This document shows positions 42,563 through 51,730 of a DNA stretch of 55,762 bases, piece after piece. The notes under the pieces were generated by a model. That model saw only the letters and a list, made by a program, of their open reading frames with translations. It was not told the DNA's origin and made no database searches. Position 1 is the first letter of the stretch; every line of letters begins with the position of its first letter. A program made the position numbers and the translations under genes. This stretch comes from Saprospiraceae bacterium (GTDB lineage: Bacteria; Bacteroidota; Bacteroidia; Chitinophagales; Saprospiraceae). The stretch is taken from contig JADLDL010000118.1 in assembly GCA_020846655.1 (NCBI GenBank), positions 1-55,762 on the forward strand, read 5' to 3'.

Positions 42563-43363
42563 CTATTCCTTAAACGCCCGCAAATCCAAGCCTTCCGAGG
42601 ATCTAATACTGCCCTTTCCGTTGCAGCGTACCTGGCGAAATACCTTGGCATCCAATCGCGAGCGAAACATGCCGGTAAATACCGCGTACGCCGGAGAGCC
42701 ATCTGCGCTTTTTATTTTCCAATACCCCGCATTCATGCCCTGTTCCGACATGCCCTTCATTTTCGCTTTGGCCCCCTCCCAATCGGAGAAGGTACCTTTT
42801 TGAATCAGGTATTTTTTAGGCACCGCCCGGGCCGGGGCTTCTGCTACATCTGCTACATCTGCTACATCTGCTACAATAGGACTGTTTTCTGGTGCAGCAG
42901 GTGCATACGCCGGGTCATATACTCCCCGGTTCAGCGATTCGGTCGTCTTCGGAGCAGTCGTAGTGCCGTTTTTTGAACCGGATGGCGGCTGTCGGCTGCT
43001 GCCGTAGGATTCGTATTCCGAATGGTTGGCGGGCGCCAGTTCTTGTCCGACATTTCGCCCCATATACCGCTGGTAACCCAGAAAAGCAAACAGGCCCAAC
43101 AAAACAATGACGACAAAATACAACCCCAGCGAAGGGCGAGGTTGATCTTCGTAATCGTCTTCATACCGGCCACTATCGTATCGGTCGTCATCATACCGGT
43201 CATCCCGACGCCGGTTGCGACTACGACGGCGGCTCCGCTCACCGCGCCGCCCAAAAATGAAGTAAAAATACGTGACAATTCGACCGCCTATTACCGCTCC
43301 GACAATGAAGATAACTGCAGCGGAAATAAGAATCGTGTTCCAGGACATCGGGTTGGTTTCCAT
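42563..43363 (-). CDS. SPOR-like domain membrane protein with charged linker
   Basis: A 266-residue protein (METNPMSWNTIL) with two membrane helices (ILISAAVIFIVGAVIGG and LYFVVIVLLGLFAFLGY) separated by a very basic then acidic Arg/Asp/Tyr-rich stretch (RRRSRNRRRDDRYDDDRYDS). The C-terminal 80 residues, KKYLIQKGTFSDWEGAKAKM to FTGMFRSRLDAKVFRQ, resemble the SPOR peptidoglycan-binding fold. Between them is a repeat region encoding VADVADVADVA from four 9-base units at 42840-42875. Probably binds cell wall at the periplasmic side. Function otherwise unknown. Confidence 0.75.
   Translation of the reverse strand: METNPMSWNTILISAAVIFIVGAVIGGRIVTYFYFIFGRRGERSRRRSRNRRRDDRYDDDRYDSGRYEDDYEDQPRPSLGLYFVVIVLLGLFAFLGYQRYMGRNVGQELAPANHSEYESYGSSRQPPSGSKNGTTTAPKTTESLNRGVYDPAYAPAAPENSPIVADVADVADVAEAPARAVPKKYLIQKGTFSDWEGAKAKMKGMSEQGMNAGYWKIKSADGSPAYAVFTGMFRSRLDAKVFRQVRCNGKGSIRSSEGLDLRAFKE
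42840..42875. repeat. Nine-base microsatellite inside the SPOR-like gene
   Basis: Four perfect tandem copies of tctgctaca. Being a multiple of three, copy changes would lengthen or shorten the VAD linker without a frameshift. Confidence 0.85.
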
Positions 43364-43470
43364 GCTCCAAGTGTGTTTAGGTGATCAATAGTAACAGGAT
43401 CACCTGCTTCGGAACCAATACAAGACCAAAAACCAACTTGCTGAAAATCAATTTTTTAATAAAACAGCCG

Positions 43471-43527
43471 TACCCTTTACAGGGTAATTTTTAAGGCATT
43501 TCAGAAAATATTCCGGATTTTCTGAAA
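43471..43527. other. Two inverted repeats upstream of the SPOR-like gene
   Basis: TACCCT-ttac-AGGGTA followed by ATTTTT (43471-43492), then TTTCAGAAAAT (43499-43509) pairing perfectly with 43517-43527 over an 11-bp stem. They lie between the SPOR-like and ubiX genes and may act as terminators for ubiX or plus-strand transcripts. Confidence 0.5.
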
Positions 43528-43566
43528 ACCACCGCCTTGCCCTGTTCCGGCCCCACCCTTTCCCCC

Positions 43567-43590
43567 TTTACATTTTACATTCTACATTTT
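43567..43590. repeat. TTTTACATT-family intergenic repeat, copy 3, abutting the ubiX stop
   Basis: Reads TTTACATTTTACATTCTACA with a few more bases, the same word and order as at 8775-8810. It ends three bases before the ubiX stop codon at 43594. Confidence 0.7.
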
Positions 43591-43593
43591 GCC

Positions 43594-44160
43594 TTACCCC
43601 CCTCCTTCCCCCCACCGAAAACTATCCAACTCAAAGCCCGCCAAATCCAGTACCCGGTCCACCACCGTAGCTGCCACGGCTTCCACCGTTTGGGGCCTGG
43701 AGTAAAACGAAGGCGTCGCCGGACAAATAATTCCCCCCGCCAGGGTCACCGCTTCCATATTCCGGATATGCAGCAGGTTCAGCGGCGTGTCGCGGGTCAC
43801 CAGAATCAGGCGGCGCCGCTCCTTGAGCACCACATCGGCTGCGCGGGTCACCAGGTCGTTGCTGATGCCGGTCGCGACGCGTGCCAGGGTGCCCATCGAA
43901 CACGGACACACGATCATAGTGTCGTAGCGCGCCGAACCGGAGGCAAAGGGCGCGTAAAAATTGTTTTTGTCGTAAAAATCAAACGGATACACACTGAAAT
44001 CGGGCGGCCCGATCTCCAATTCCCAGTTCAGCCGGGCATTGTCCGACAAGACAACCCCCACCGCCGACCACTGCGGGCGCAGCAGCACCAGTTTATCCAG
44101 TAAAAGTTTGGCGTACACCGAGCCGGAAGAGCCCGTTACCGCGAGAACAAGTTTGCGCAT
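43594..44160 (-). CDS. ubiX: Flavin prenyltransferase UbiX
   Basis: A 188-residue protein of normal length. The N-terminal MRKLVLAVTGSSGSVYAKLL holds the flavin-binding G-S/T-S-G loop, VVLSDNARLNWELE the S-x-x-A region, and CPCSMGTLARVATGISNDLVTRAADV the conserved P-C-S-M-x-T-L-A-x-I-A block, with VLKERRRLILVTRDTPLN and HIRNM completing the site. UbiX makes prenylated FMN for UbiD-type decarboxylases (ubiquinone/menaquinone or aromatic acid metabolism) in the cytoplasm. No ubiD lies in the window. Its stop is adjacent to an intergenic repeat, and the C-terminus GEGGG is unusual. Confidence 0.96.
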   Translation of the reverse strand: MRKLVLAVTGSSGSVYAKLLLDKLVLLRPQWSAVGVVLSDNARLNWELEIGPPDFSVYPFDFYDKNNFYAPFASGSARYDTMIVCPCSMGTLARVATGISNDLVTRAADVVLKERRRLILVTRDTPLNLLHIRNMEAVTLAGGIICPATPSFYSRPQTVEAVAATVVDRVLDLAGFELDSFRWGEGGG

Positions 44161-44236
44161 AGTTGAAGAAGTCTTGTCAATTTACAATCCGCATCTGAAA
44201 AAATCCTGAGACCTTTGCAGCTCAAACCAACAAACG

Positions 44237-47200
44237 ATGCAAAACGAAACCGCTGGACGTCCTATAAATACCCGCTGGCCCTACTTTGTTCTGGCCCTGG
44301 CCCTGATTTCTATGTCAGCCTGCTCCGCCGACCCCAAACCCGGCGGCGCCGACGACGACGACAACATCGCTCCACCGGCAGATGCCCTGTTTCAAAAAGT
44401 ACCCGCCGACCAAAGCAACATCCACTTTGTCACGGAAGTCAAAGAGGACTTTTACGACAACATCGTCCGCAACCCCAATTTTTACAACGGCGGCGGCGTC
44501 GGGGTCATCGATGTCAACAACGATGGCCTGCAAGACCTGTACTTTACCACCACCACCGGCTCCTGCAAACTCTACCTCAACCAGGGCAACCTGAAATTCA
44601 AAGACATCACCACCATGGCCGGCGTGGCCGCACCCAACGGCTTCAAAACCGGCGTGGCTATTGCCGATGTCAACGCCGACGGCTACCAGGATATCTACGT
44701 CTGCCGGGGCGGCCTGCGGCCCAGCGAATACCGCCGCAACCTGCTGTTTATCAACAACTGGAACAACACCTTCTCCGAAAGCGCCCACGACTACGGCGTC
44801 GACGACCCCTCCGCCAGCAACTGTAGCAATTTCTTCGACTACGACCTCGACGGCGACCTTGACCTCTACGTCGTCAACTACCCCACCGATTTCCAACTGG
44901 CGCACCGCATGGACCTCCAGCAACTCCCCGACGGCTCCATCACCCCCAACAAACTCCCCAAAACGGAGTTCGACTCCGACCGGCTCTACCGCAACAACGG
45001 CAACGGCACCTTCACCGAGGTCAGCCGCCAGGCCGGTATCCACAACCGCGCCTTCGGCCTCAGCAGCATCGCAATGGACTGGAATGGCGACCACTGGCCC
45101 GATATCCTCGTCGCCAACGACTACATCGAACCCGATTTCCTCTACATCAACAACCACAACGGCACCTTCACCGAACAAGGCGAAAAAAGTTTCCGGCACA
45201 TGTCCAACCACACCATGGGTACCGATGTGACCGACATCAACCTCGACGGCCTGCCCGACCTCATCGCCCTCGATATGCTCGCCGAAGATTACCAGCGCCA
45301 AAAAAGCCTGAGCACCATCATGAAGGACGACCGCTACAACACCCTCACCAGCTACGGGTATGGCCACCAAATGATGCGCAACGTGCTCCAACTCAACAAC
45401 GGCCCCTCCAGCGCCAGCGCCGTCCAAACCCCCACCTTCAGCGAAATCGGCTGCATGGCCGGCATCTTCCAAACCGACTGGAGCTGGAGCGTACTCTCCC
45501 AAGACTACGACCTCGACGGCTGGCCCGATATTTTTATCTCCAACGGCTACCGCCGCGACGTCACCGACCTGGACTACGTCCAATTCACCGACGATTCCAT
45601 CCAACGCCACTTCGGCGGCATCGGCCCCGATCATTTTAAAACCATCTACGACTACCTCAACCTCATCCCCTCCGTCAAACTCCGCAACTACGCCTACCGC
45701 AACACCGGCAACCTGAGTTTTGAAAACAAATCCATCGACTGGGGCTTTACCGACAAAAACTTTTCCAACGGAGCCGCCTATGCCGACCTCGACAACGACG
45801 GCGACCTCGACCTCATCATCAACAACCTCGAAAGCGAAGCCCTGCTCTACCGCAACACTGCCGCCGATACCAAAAAAGGAAACTGGCTGCAACTTCACAT
45901 CGCCGGCCCCAAAGGCAACCCCACCGGTGTAGGCACCATCGCCCGCGTGACCGCCGGCGGCAAAACCTGGCAACAGGAACTCACCCCCGTCCGCGGCTTC
46001 TTTTCCTGCTCCGAGCCACTGCTATATTTTGGCCTGGGCAACAACACTAAGGTCGACAAACTTGAGGTGCTGTTCCCGCCGGGCAACAAACGCATCGTCA
46101 TCGAAAACAAGGCCGTCAACCAGCGCCTCCAACTCAACATCAAGGACGCCAAACCCGGCAGCCTCGACCCCATCGCCCGCTACCAGGCCGCCCATTTCAA
46201 CGAAGTCAGCGGCGCACGCGGCCTGAACTACACCCACAAGGAAGACGCGTACAACGACTTCGACAACGAACGCCTCCTGCCCTGGCGGCTGTCCAACGCC
46301 GGCCCGGCCCTGGCCACCGGCGACGCCAATGGCGATGGCCTCGCCGACGTCTACGCAGGCGGCGCAGCCGGTTCAGCCGGCGCCCTGTTCCTCCAGGGCG
46401 CCAACGGCCAGTTCAGCCGCAGCGCCCAAGCCATCTGGGACGCTGATGCCGGCTTCGAAGATGCCGGCGCGGTCTTTCTGGACGCCGACGCCGACGGCGA
46501 CCAGGACCTGTTCGTCGCCAGCGGCGGCAACAGCGCCCCTGCCGGCCGCGACGTGTACCGGCCCCGCTTGTACCTCAACGACGGCAAAGGCCAGTTCACC
46601 CGCAACGACAAAGCCCTGCCCGCCATCACCGACAGCGGCTCGGCCGCCGAAGTGTTCGACTACGACAACGACGGCGACCCCGATATTTTCCTCGGTGGCT
46701 GGTGCACCCCCGGCGCCTATCCCACTACCCCCAGCAGCCATGTGCTGCGCAACGACAAAGGCACGTTCACGGAAGTTACCGCTGCGGTTGCTCCTGCATT
46801 CGCCAAATGCGGCATGGTGCGCGCCATCGTGTTTGCCGATGTGAGCGGCGACAAACAAGCCGAAATGCTCGTAGCCGGCGAATGGATGCCGCTGATGGTG
46901 TTTCAATGGAAAAATGGAAAATGGGACGACGCCACGGCCGCCTTCGGCCTCGACCAAACCCAGGGCTTCTGGCACAGCCTCGCCGCCGCCGATTTTGACG
47001 GCGATGGCGACCTCGACCTCGTGGCTGGCAACCTCGGCCTGAATACCCGACTGAGTACTTTCTCCGCCGAACCCTTCCGACTGTATGCCAAAGATTTTGA
47101 TAAAAACGGCAGCATCGACCCCCTGATGAGCTACAGCAAAAACGGCATCGAGTACCCCATCGCCCTGCGGGAAAAATTGCTGAAGCAAGTACCGATTTTG

Positions 47201-47668
47201 AAGAAAAAATTTGTGCGCAACACGCCCTACGCCTACGCCACGCTGGAAGACGTGTACTCCCGCTCCGAACTGGAAGATGCCCACCAATTCAAAGCCAATA
47301 TCCTGAGCAGCGCCTACCTGGAAAACCAGGGCGGAAAATTTGTGCTCAAGCCCCTCCCCAATGCCGCGCAAATCGCACCCACGCGTGCCATCGTCGTCAC
47401 CGACCTCAACGCCGACGCCAAACCCGACCTGGTACTCGTGGGCAACGACTACGGCCAGCAGGTCGAAACCGGCCCCATCGACGCCGGCAATGGCATGGTG
47501 CTACTCAACACCGGCGCCGGCGCCTTTAGCCCCGCACCGGCATACCAAACCGGCCTTTGGGCGACACGCGACGCGCGTTCTGCCAAGGTGTTGAATCTTG
47601 CTGCTGGCAAAAAAATACTATTGGTGGGCAATAACAACGACCGGCTACAGGTGTTCGAGTTCAAATAG
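44237..47668 (+). CDS. Large CRTAC1-family lipoprotein (FG-GAP/VCBS repeats with ASPIC/UnbV domains)
   Basis: An 1143-residue protein with a lipoprotein signal (LALALISMSAC, acylated C29). Many FG-GAP/VCBS repeats with D-x-N-x-D-G-x-x-D calcium sites (GVIDVNNDGLQDLYF, FFDYDLDGDLDLYVVNY, YADLDNDGDLDLIINN, ATGDANGDGLADVYAGG, DFDGDGDLDLVAGNLG) form one or two beta-propellers; an ASPIC/UnbV domain lies at about 540-640 (NWLQLHIAGPKGNPTGVGTI, VRGFFSCSEPLLYFGLG). This is a typical Bacteroidota CRTAC1 protein, about twice the minimal size. Likely surface-exposed, calcium-binding, for carbohydrate or matrix binding. Converges on the cytochrome gene with a six-base gap. Confidence 0.9.
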   Translation: MQNETAGRPINTRWPYFVLALALISMSACSADPKPGGADDDDNIAPPADALFQKVPADQSNIHFVTEVKEDFYDNIVRNPNFYNGGGVGVIDVNNDGLQDLYFTTTTGSCKLYLNQGNLKFKDITTMAGVAAPNGFKTGVAIADVNADGYQDIYVCRGGLRPSEYRRNLLFINNWNNTFSESAHDYGVDDPSASNCSNFFDYDLDGDLDLYVVNYPTDFQLAHRMDLQQLPDGSITPNKLPKTEFDSDRLYRNNGNGTFTEVSRQAGIHNRAFGLSSIAMDWNGDHWPDILVANDYIEPDFLYINNHNGTFTEQGEKSFRHMSNHTMGTDVTDINLDGLPDLIALDMLAEDYQRQKSLSTIMKDDRYNTLTSYGYGHQMMRNVLQLNNGPSSASAVQTPTFSEIGCMAGIFQTDWSWSVLSQDYDLDGWPDIFISNGYRRDVTDLDYVQFTDDSIQRHFGGIGPDHFKTIYDYLNLIPSVKLRNYAYRNTGNLSFENKSIDWGFTDKNFSNGAAYADLDNDGDLDLIINNLESEALLYRNTAADTKKGNWLQLHIAGPKGNPTGVGTIARVTAGGKTWQQELTPVRGFFSCSEPLLYFGLGNNTKVDKLEVLFPPGNKRIVIENKAVNQRLQLNIKDAKPGSLDPIARYQAAHFNEVSGARGLNYTHKEDAYNDFDNERLLPWRLSNAGPALATGDANGDGLADVYAGGAAGSAGALFLQGANGQFSRSAQAIWDADAGFEDAGAVFLDADADGDQDLFVASGGNSAPAGRDVYRPRLYLNDGKGQFTRNDKALPAITDSGSAAEVFDYDNDGDPDIFLGGWCTPGAYPTTPSSHVLRNDKGTFTEVTAAVAPAFAKCGMVRAIVFADVSGDKQAEMLVAGEWMPLMVFQWKNGKWDDATAAFGLDQTQGFWHSLAAADFDGDGDLDLVAGNLGLNTRLSTFSAEPFRLYAKDFDKNGSIDPLMSYSKNGIEYPIALREKLLKQVPILKKKFVRNTPYAYATLEDVYSRSELEDAHQFKANILSSAYLENQGGKFVLKPLPNAAQIAPTRAIVVTDLNADAKPDLVLVGNDYGQQVETGPIDAGNGMVLLNTGAGAFSPAPAYQTGLWATRDARSAKVLNLAAGKKILLVGNNNDRLQVFEFK

Positions 47669-47674
47669 GAGGGC

Positions 47675-49699
47675 CTACTCGACCAGCATTTCATCCACAA
47701 AAATCCAGCACTTCTGCCCCTTGCTTGGGTGCCAGGATGGGTTTTTCAGGAGGCTTTTGACCGTGACCCGCACAAAACGCGCCGAAGTCGCTTGTGCCAA
47801 CGCGCAATCGAGCAAGTGGGTTTTCGGCTCGCCCATGGCGGTGTTGGCGGCCAACGACCGCTCAGCCGCCGGGCGAAATATTTTGCCATCCAGAGAGGTT
47901 TCCACCTGAATACTGGCAGGCTTGAAAATCCAGGCCACGTTGTTTTCCAGGCAATGCACGAAGACCTTGTGTACAGGCATTGTCCGGCCCATATCCAGCG
48001 TAGCGCGCAGGTGCTCGCCTTCGTAGCCCAGCCAGGTATCGGCCCCCTGGGCATCAGCAATTTTCCCGTCGATCAGTGAAGTTGCGCCCAGCGCCGGGTA
48101 TTTGGGCGATGCTGGCGCCGCCAGCGAGGCCGCAGCAGGCGTAACTTGTTTTTTAACAAACAAGGCATCCACCACGGGCGAGTTCAACCAGCCTTCCTTG
48201 GCGGCAAAGGCCCGGACATGGCCGGTTTGCCGCAGTTCGATGCGGTCCTTGTACACCGCCGACTGCACCGTTGGCGAAGCCGCTTCGTCGGTGGTGTAAT
48301 ACAACGAGACGCCTTTAAACGCCGGGTAATCGAGCCGTACCTGCAAGGTATCTTCAAAAAACGTGCGGCCAAACAAGAGTTTGGGCGCGCGCAGCGCCAG
48401 TTGAACGCTGTCGGCCACCTGGGCGCCTGCCTCGATCCGGAGTTGCGGATGGGCTTGTTGCAAACGGGCCATAGCCGCCGGCGGAACGGCCGTTTGCCAG
48501 AGGTAAAGCCGCTTCAGCAGGGGCAACTGTTCCAGCGATGCTACAATTTTTTCCGTCACCCGGGTGCCGGTCAGGTTGAGCGTTTCCAGGTAGCGAAGGC
48601 CGCCCAACGCCGGGCCGGCGGCGTCATCCAGTGGCGTGTAGGCCAGGTTCAGGCGGATGACTTGTGGGCAATCGGCCAGAACACTCGCCGGCGCATCGGT
48701 ATGCGACAGATCCAGGTCTATCGTTTGGGCAGCGATGGTTCTCAGGGCCTTCCAGTGGTCGGCCGAGGGGTGCGGTAATCCGGCAAAAGACACCGCCAGC
48801 CAGGGGCTGCCGGCGCCCATGGACTGAACGCTGACAAAAAGTGATTTCAGGCGCTGCACGGCTGCCACTTCGGGCGCTTCCATCGGGTTGGCAAACACCG
48901 GGTTTTGGTCGACCTTTTGGAAAGCAGCCTCCAGTGCGGCGGGCAGGGGCAGGGTGGCCAGGGTAGCCTGCATATCGGCGCCTTGTTCGATCCACCATTC
49001 CAGCAAACGTATCTCTGTGTCGGACAGTTGTGGCTTTCCGGCCGGCGGCATATGCTTGTCGTCGGTAGCCGGCAGGTGCAGGCGGCTGAGCAGCGGGCTG
49101 TTTTTGGGCTGGCCGGGCTCAATGACCTTTCCGTTTTTCCCGCCCTTTACAATTCCCTCGGGGCTATCGAGCCGCAGCTCGCCTTTGTGTTTGTTGGCGT
49201 TGTGGCAGGCATAACATTTTTGTTGCAATATCGGTTGGATCAGGCCGCTGAACACTGGCGTTTCCGGGCCGGGCGCGGTCAGAGTCGTGGTGGTCTGTTC
49301 CGTCGCCGATTCTTCCTTTTCGAACAAATAACGATCGCCATGCGTAAGGCTTCCGCCATAGTGGCCGGCCAGCACCAGCAGTCCGATGGTGGCGGCAAAC
49401 GCCGGGAAATACCAGGACCGCCCTTGCCCCCACCAGCTCAGCACCGCGAGCCCGGCCGTGGCCAGCCCCAGCCACTGATGCCGTTGCAGCAGATCGGTTT
49501 CGTAGCCGCCGTGTTGGCCCAGCAGCCAACCCGTGCCGGCGGCAGCCAACGCCGACAATACCCCTGCCGCCAGCGACAAGCGAATAGCGGCCTGCAAGTC
49601 GTGCCGGCGCCCCCAACGGGACAAACATTCGAGCCCGAAGGCCAGCAGCAGAATGCCAATGGGCAGGTGTACGAGCAAAGGGTGTAGTCTAGCAATCAT
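47675..49699 (-). CDS. Membrane multidomain c-type cytochrome (DUF2231, PSCyt1, LRR-like, chitobiase-C and discoidin-like domains)
   Basis: A 674-residue mosaic. Residues 1-125 hold four membrane helices with the DUF2231 signature HPLLVHLPIGILLLAFG. Residues about 145-240 are a PSCyt1-type cytochrome c domain with C162-YA-C165-H166 (LQQKCYACHNANKHKG) and the MPP-type segment DDKHMPPAGKPQLS. About 330-440 are LRR-like (VIRLNLAYTPLDDAAG, LETLNLTGTRVTEKIV). About 450-540 are a chitobiase C-like beta domain (YYTTDEAASPTVQSAVYKD), and 545-674 a discoidin/F5-8-like domain (TSLIDGKIADAQGADTWLGY, ARFVRVTVKSLL). It heads a cluster of planctomycete-type degradation genes; likely an electron-transfer or substrate-binding membrane protein. 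Confidence 0.85.
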   Translation of the reverse strand: MIARLHPLLVHLPIGILLLAFGLECLSRWGRRHDLQAAIRLSLAAGVLSALAAAGTGWLLGQHGGYETDLLQRHQWLGLATAGLAVLSWWGQGRSWYFPAFAATIGLLVLAGHYGGSLTHGDRYLFEKEESATEQTTTTLTAPGPETPVFSGLIQPILQQKCYACHNANKHKGELRLDSPEGIVKGGKNGKVIEPGQPKNSPLLSRLHLPATDDKHMPPAGKPQLSDTEIRLLEWWIEQGADMQATLATLPLPAALEAAFQKVDQNPVFANPMEAPEVAAVQRLKSLFVSVQSMGAGSPWLAVSFAGLPHPSADHWKALRTIAAQTIDLDLSHTDAPASVLADCPQVIRLNLAYTPLDDAAGPALGGLRYLETLNLTGTRVTEKIVASLEQLPLLKRLYLWQTAVPPAAMARLQQAHPQLRIEAGAQVADSVQLALRAPKLLFGRTFFEDTLQVRLDYPAFKGVSLYYTTDEAASPTVQSAVYKDRIELRQTGHVRAFAAKEGWLNSPVVDALFVKKQVTPAAASLAAPASPKYPALGATSLIDGKIADAQGADTWLGYEGEHLRATLDMGRTMPVHKVFVHCLENNVAWIFKPASIQVETSLDGKIFRPAAERSLAANTAMGEPKTHLLDCALAQATSARFVRVTVKSLLKNPSWHPSKGQKCWIFVDEMLVE

Positions 49700-49760
49700 A
49701 TGGTAAAGCGAATTTTCAATTCGCTTGCGCTACGCAGGCGAAGTAAATTTCCAGCCAACT

Positions 49761-49860
49761 GTAGGGCGAATTTTCAATTCGCCCATGTCACGCTCGGTTA
49801 GGCGAATTAAAAATTCGCCCTACAATACGTTCGGTTAGGCGAATTGAAAATTCGCCCTAC
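49761..49860. repeat. Palindromic repeat cluster (GGCGAATTnnnAATTCGCC), locus 1
   Basis: Three copies of the 23-base unit GTAGGGCGAATTTTCAATTC-GCC or its reverse (49761-49783, 49801-49823, 49838-49860), preceded by a shorter AGCGAATT palindrome at 49707-49725. The last copy supplies the TAG stop of the downstream minus-strand gene. The same composite lies at 53172-53234. Confidence 0.85.
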
Positions 49861-50642
49861 ATGAAAATAATTTCGTCCAGAAACAGCCAGGCGGCCTGCC
49901 CGGCGCCCGGGTGTCCTTCCGGCAAGGGGCCAAACGGCACAATCCGGATTTGAAGCCGGTCTACCGGCAAGGGCCGAATAATCACTTTTTGAAACTGGTC
50001 GTATTTGGACGGCAAGTCTTTCCAGCGGAAGCCTTCGCGGGCATTCCATACCCCGACGGTTTGCCAGTTGCCCTTGCCGGATGCGCCGTAAACCTCGATC
50101 CGTTTGGGCGGAAAGATCCAGGCGCCGGCATCAAACAAGGTGCTGAGTTGCAGGGTTTTGAGACTGACGGGTTTTTTGCAACGCGTTTCAACCACTACAG
50201 TATCGGTGCGGAAACCCAGCCAGCGACCGCTTTTCAAATCAGCGTCGCCTTTGCGCAGGTCAAACAAGGTCGCAGCGCCCTTGCCTTTGTAGAGGCTATC
50301 CGGAGCCGGCTGAAGTCCCATACTATCGGGCAGGAAATTTATTTTAAACAAGGTTTTTTCTGCGGCATTGCCCGGCAGAAAATCGGGGTGCATGGCTTTC
50401 GCCCGTACAGTGCCGGAGTTCGTCACCTCGATGGCTTTTTTGTACACCGCAGCACTGTCGTTGGGATAAGTACCATCGGTGGTATACCGGATCGTAGAGC
50501 CGTCCAGGTCGAAGGCCAGTTCGACCTGGGCTTGTTTTCGGAAAAAAACGCTGTCGACCGTCAGGTGGGGCGCCGCCAGTTGGAAGCGCTGGCCCCAGGC
50601 CAGGGCAGGCAGCAGGAGCAATATAAAAAAGAGGTGTTTCAT
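49857..50642 (-). CDS. Secreted chitobiase-C/discoidin-like beta protein
   Basis: A 261-residue protein from the ATG at 50642 with a signal peptide (MKHLFFILLLLPALAWGQ); upstream frame is not protein-like. An Ig/chitobiase C-terminal-like domain (about 30-110) carries STIRYTTDGTYPNDSAAVYK, and the rest is a discoidin-like jelly roll (TLFDLRKGDADLKSGRWLGF, PKRIEVYGASGKGNWQTVGV) similar to the C-terminal half of the cytochrome gene at 47675. Likely binds carbohydrate or another polymer in the envelope. The stop codon is part of a repeated palindrome. Confidence 0.78.
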   Translation of the reverse strand: MKHLFFILLLLPALAWGQRFQLAAPHLTVDSVFFRKQAQVELAFDLDGSTIRYTTDGTYPNDSAAVYKKAIEVTNSGTVRAKAMHPDFLPGNAAEKTLFKINFLPDSMGLQPAPDSLYKGKGAATLFDLRKGDADLKSGRWLGFRTDTVVVETRCKKPVSLKTLQLSTLFDAGAWIFPPKRIEVYGASGKGNWQTVGVWNAREGFRWKDLPSKYDQFQKVIIRPLPVDRLQIRIVPFGPLPEGHPGAGQAAWLFLDEIIFM

Positions 50643-50680
50643 GTTGTTTGGTTTCAAAAATGAATGTCGTGATGCGCGCC

Positions 50681-51688
50681 CTATTTCACGCGTTCCATCC
50701 GGTAGGGATACACGCCGTTGCTGTTCCACTGCGCTACGAAGAGGTTGCCATCGGGGTCCACCAGCACATCGTGTGGGTGCTTGAAGGCACGGATGGTTTG
50801 GTACAAGGGTTTGAGCGTACCATCGGTGTTGTAGCGGGGGGCATTGGCGCAGGGTGCCGACACCACGCGGTTGTTTTTGTCGAGGATGCACACAAATCCT
50901 GAGCCGCTGTCCCAGGGCAACTGGCTGATGAGCACGGCAAAATAAACTTCCATACCCTGCACCACCGGTCGGCAAATGTAGGCGCCCGGCAAGGCGATGG
51001 TGTCCAGCAACGCGCCTTCCAGCGAGAAACGTTTCAGTTTGTTTTCTGCCCGCGAGCTCACCAGGAGGGCCGGTTTCAGCGGGTTGCGGGTGTCCAGGGC
51101 CACACCATGTGCGTTTTTCAACAGGTCCGGGCCACCAAACACATTTTTCACCTGCCCGTCGTGGTTGTAGTGCACAATGTAATCTTTGCCATACCCATCG
51201 GCCACGTACACATCGCCGTTGGGCGCAATAGCCGTTTCGGTGGGTTTAAACTCGCTTTGTTTTTTGTATTTGCCGGAATCGGCCGGCCACTCAAATGTGC
51301 GGACGACTTCGCCTGTTAGGGTGGTTTTAATCACCTGATGGCGTTCAAAATCGGCGATATACAGCATTTCAACGCCGTTTTCGTTGTGGTAGCTCAGCCC
51401 ATGCGCCCCGGGGTATTCCTTGCCCCAGGCATCCAGCACCTTGCCGTCCTTGTTGAACACCAGGATGTTGTTCCGGATATTGTCGGTCGTCATGAAAATC
51501 CGCCCTTGTTTGTCAAAAACCATTTCATGGCAATTGGTAACCGGATGGGTAGCCGGGTCGGCTTTGCACCAGCGCGGATTGATCCGGTAGCGGAAATTGC
51601 CGTGGCCGATCTCCGGTTCGCCTTTGAAACCGGCCAGCACACCCGCGCCGAGCAGGGCGGTGTTTTGTAAAAAATCTCTTCTTCGCAT
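50681..51688 (-). CDS. Exported NHL-type six-bladed beta-propeller protein
   Basis: A 335-residue protein with an N-terminal Tat-like signal (MRRRDFLQNTALLGAGVLAG). The rest is an NHL/6-bladed propeller (CHEMVFDKQGRIFMTTDNIR, GVEMLYIADFERHQVIKTTL, TAIAPNGDVYVADGYGKDYI, HPHDVLVDPDGNLFVAQWNS). Such proteins often bind or turn over sugars, peptides or lactones. It sits between a DUF1501 gene and a discoidin-like gene in the same direction. Confidence 0.82.
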   Translation of the reverse strand: MRRRDFLQNTALLGAGVLAGFKGEPEIGHGNFRYRINPRWCKADPATHPVTNCHEMVFDKQGRIFMTTDNIRNNILVFNKDGKVLDAWGKEYPGAHGLSYHNENGVEMLYIADFERHQVIKTTLTGEVVRTFEWPADSGKYKKQSEFKPTETAIAPNGDVYVADGYGKDYIVHYNHDGQVKNVFGGPDLLKNAHGVALDTRNPLKPALLVSSRAENKLKRFSLEGALLDTIALPGAYICRPVVQGMEVYFAVLISQLPWDSGSGFVCILDKNNRVVSAPCANAPRYNTDGTLKPLYQTIRAFKHPHDVLVDPDGNLFVAQWNSNGVYPYRMERVK

Positions 51689-51730
51689 ACGTTAAGGTGT
51701 ATTCAAAATAAAAGGTAAAGGTCTGTGTTT

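Noticed and set aside
44210-44217. GACCTTTG as a -7 box for the CRTAC1 gene
   Set aside because: The first position departs from TAnnTTTG and no -33 element is visible; too weak to list as a feature.
44315-45973. Long minus-strand open frame opposite the CRTAC1 gene, rich in Val/Gly/Glu
   Set aside because: Its composition is the complement of the Asp/Asn/Gly calcium-repeat codons; not an independent gene.
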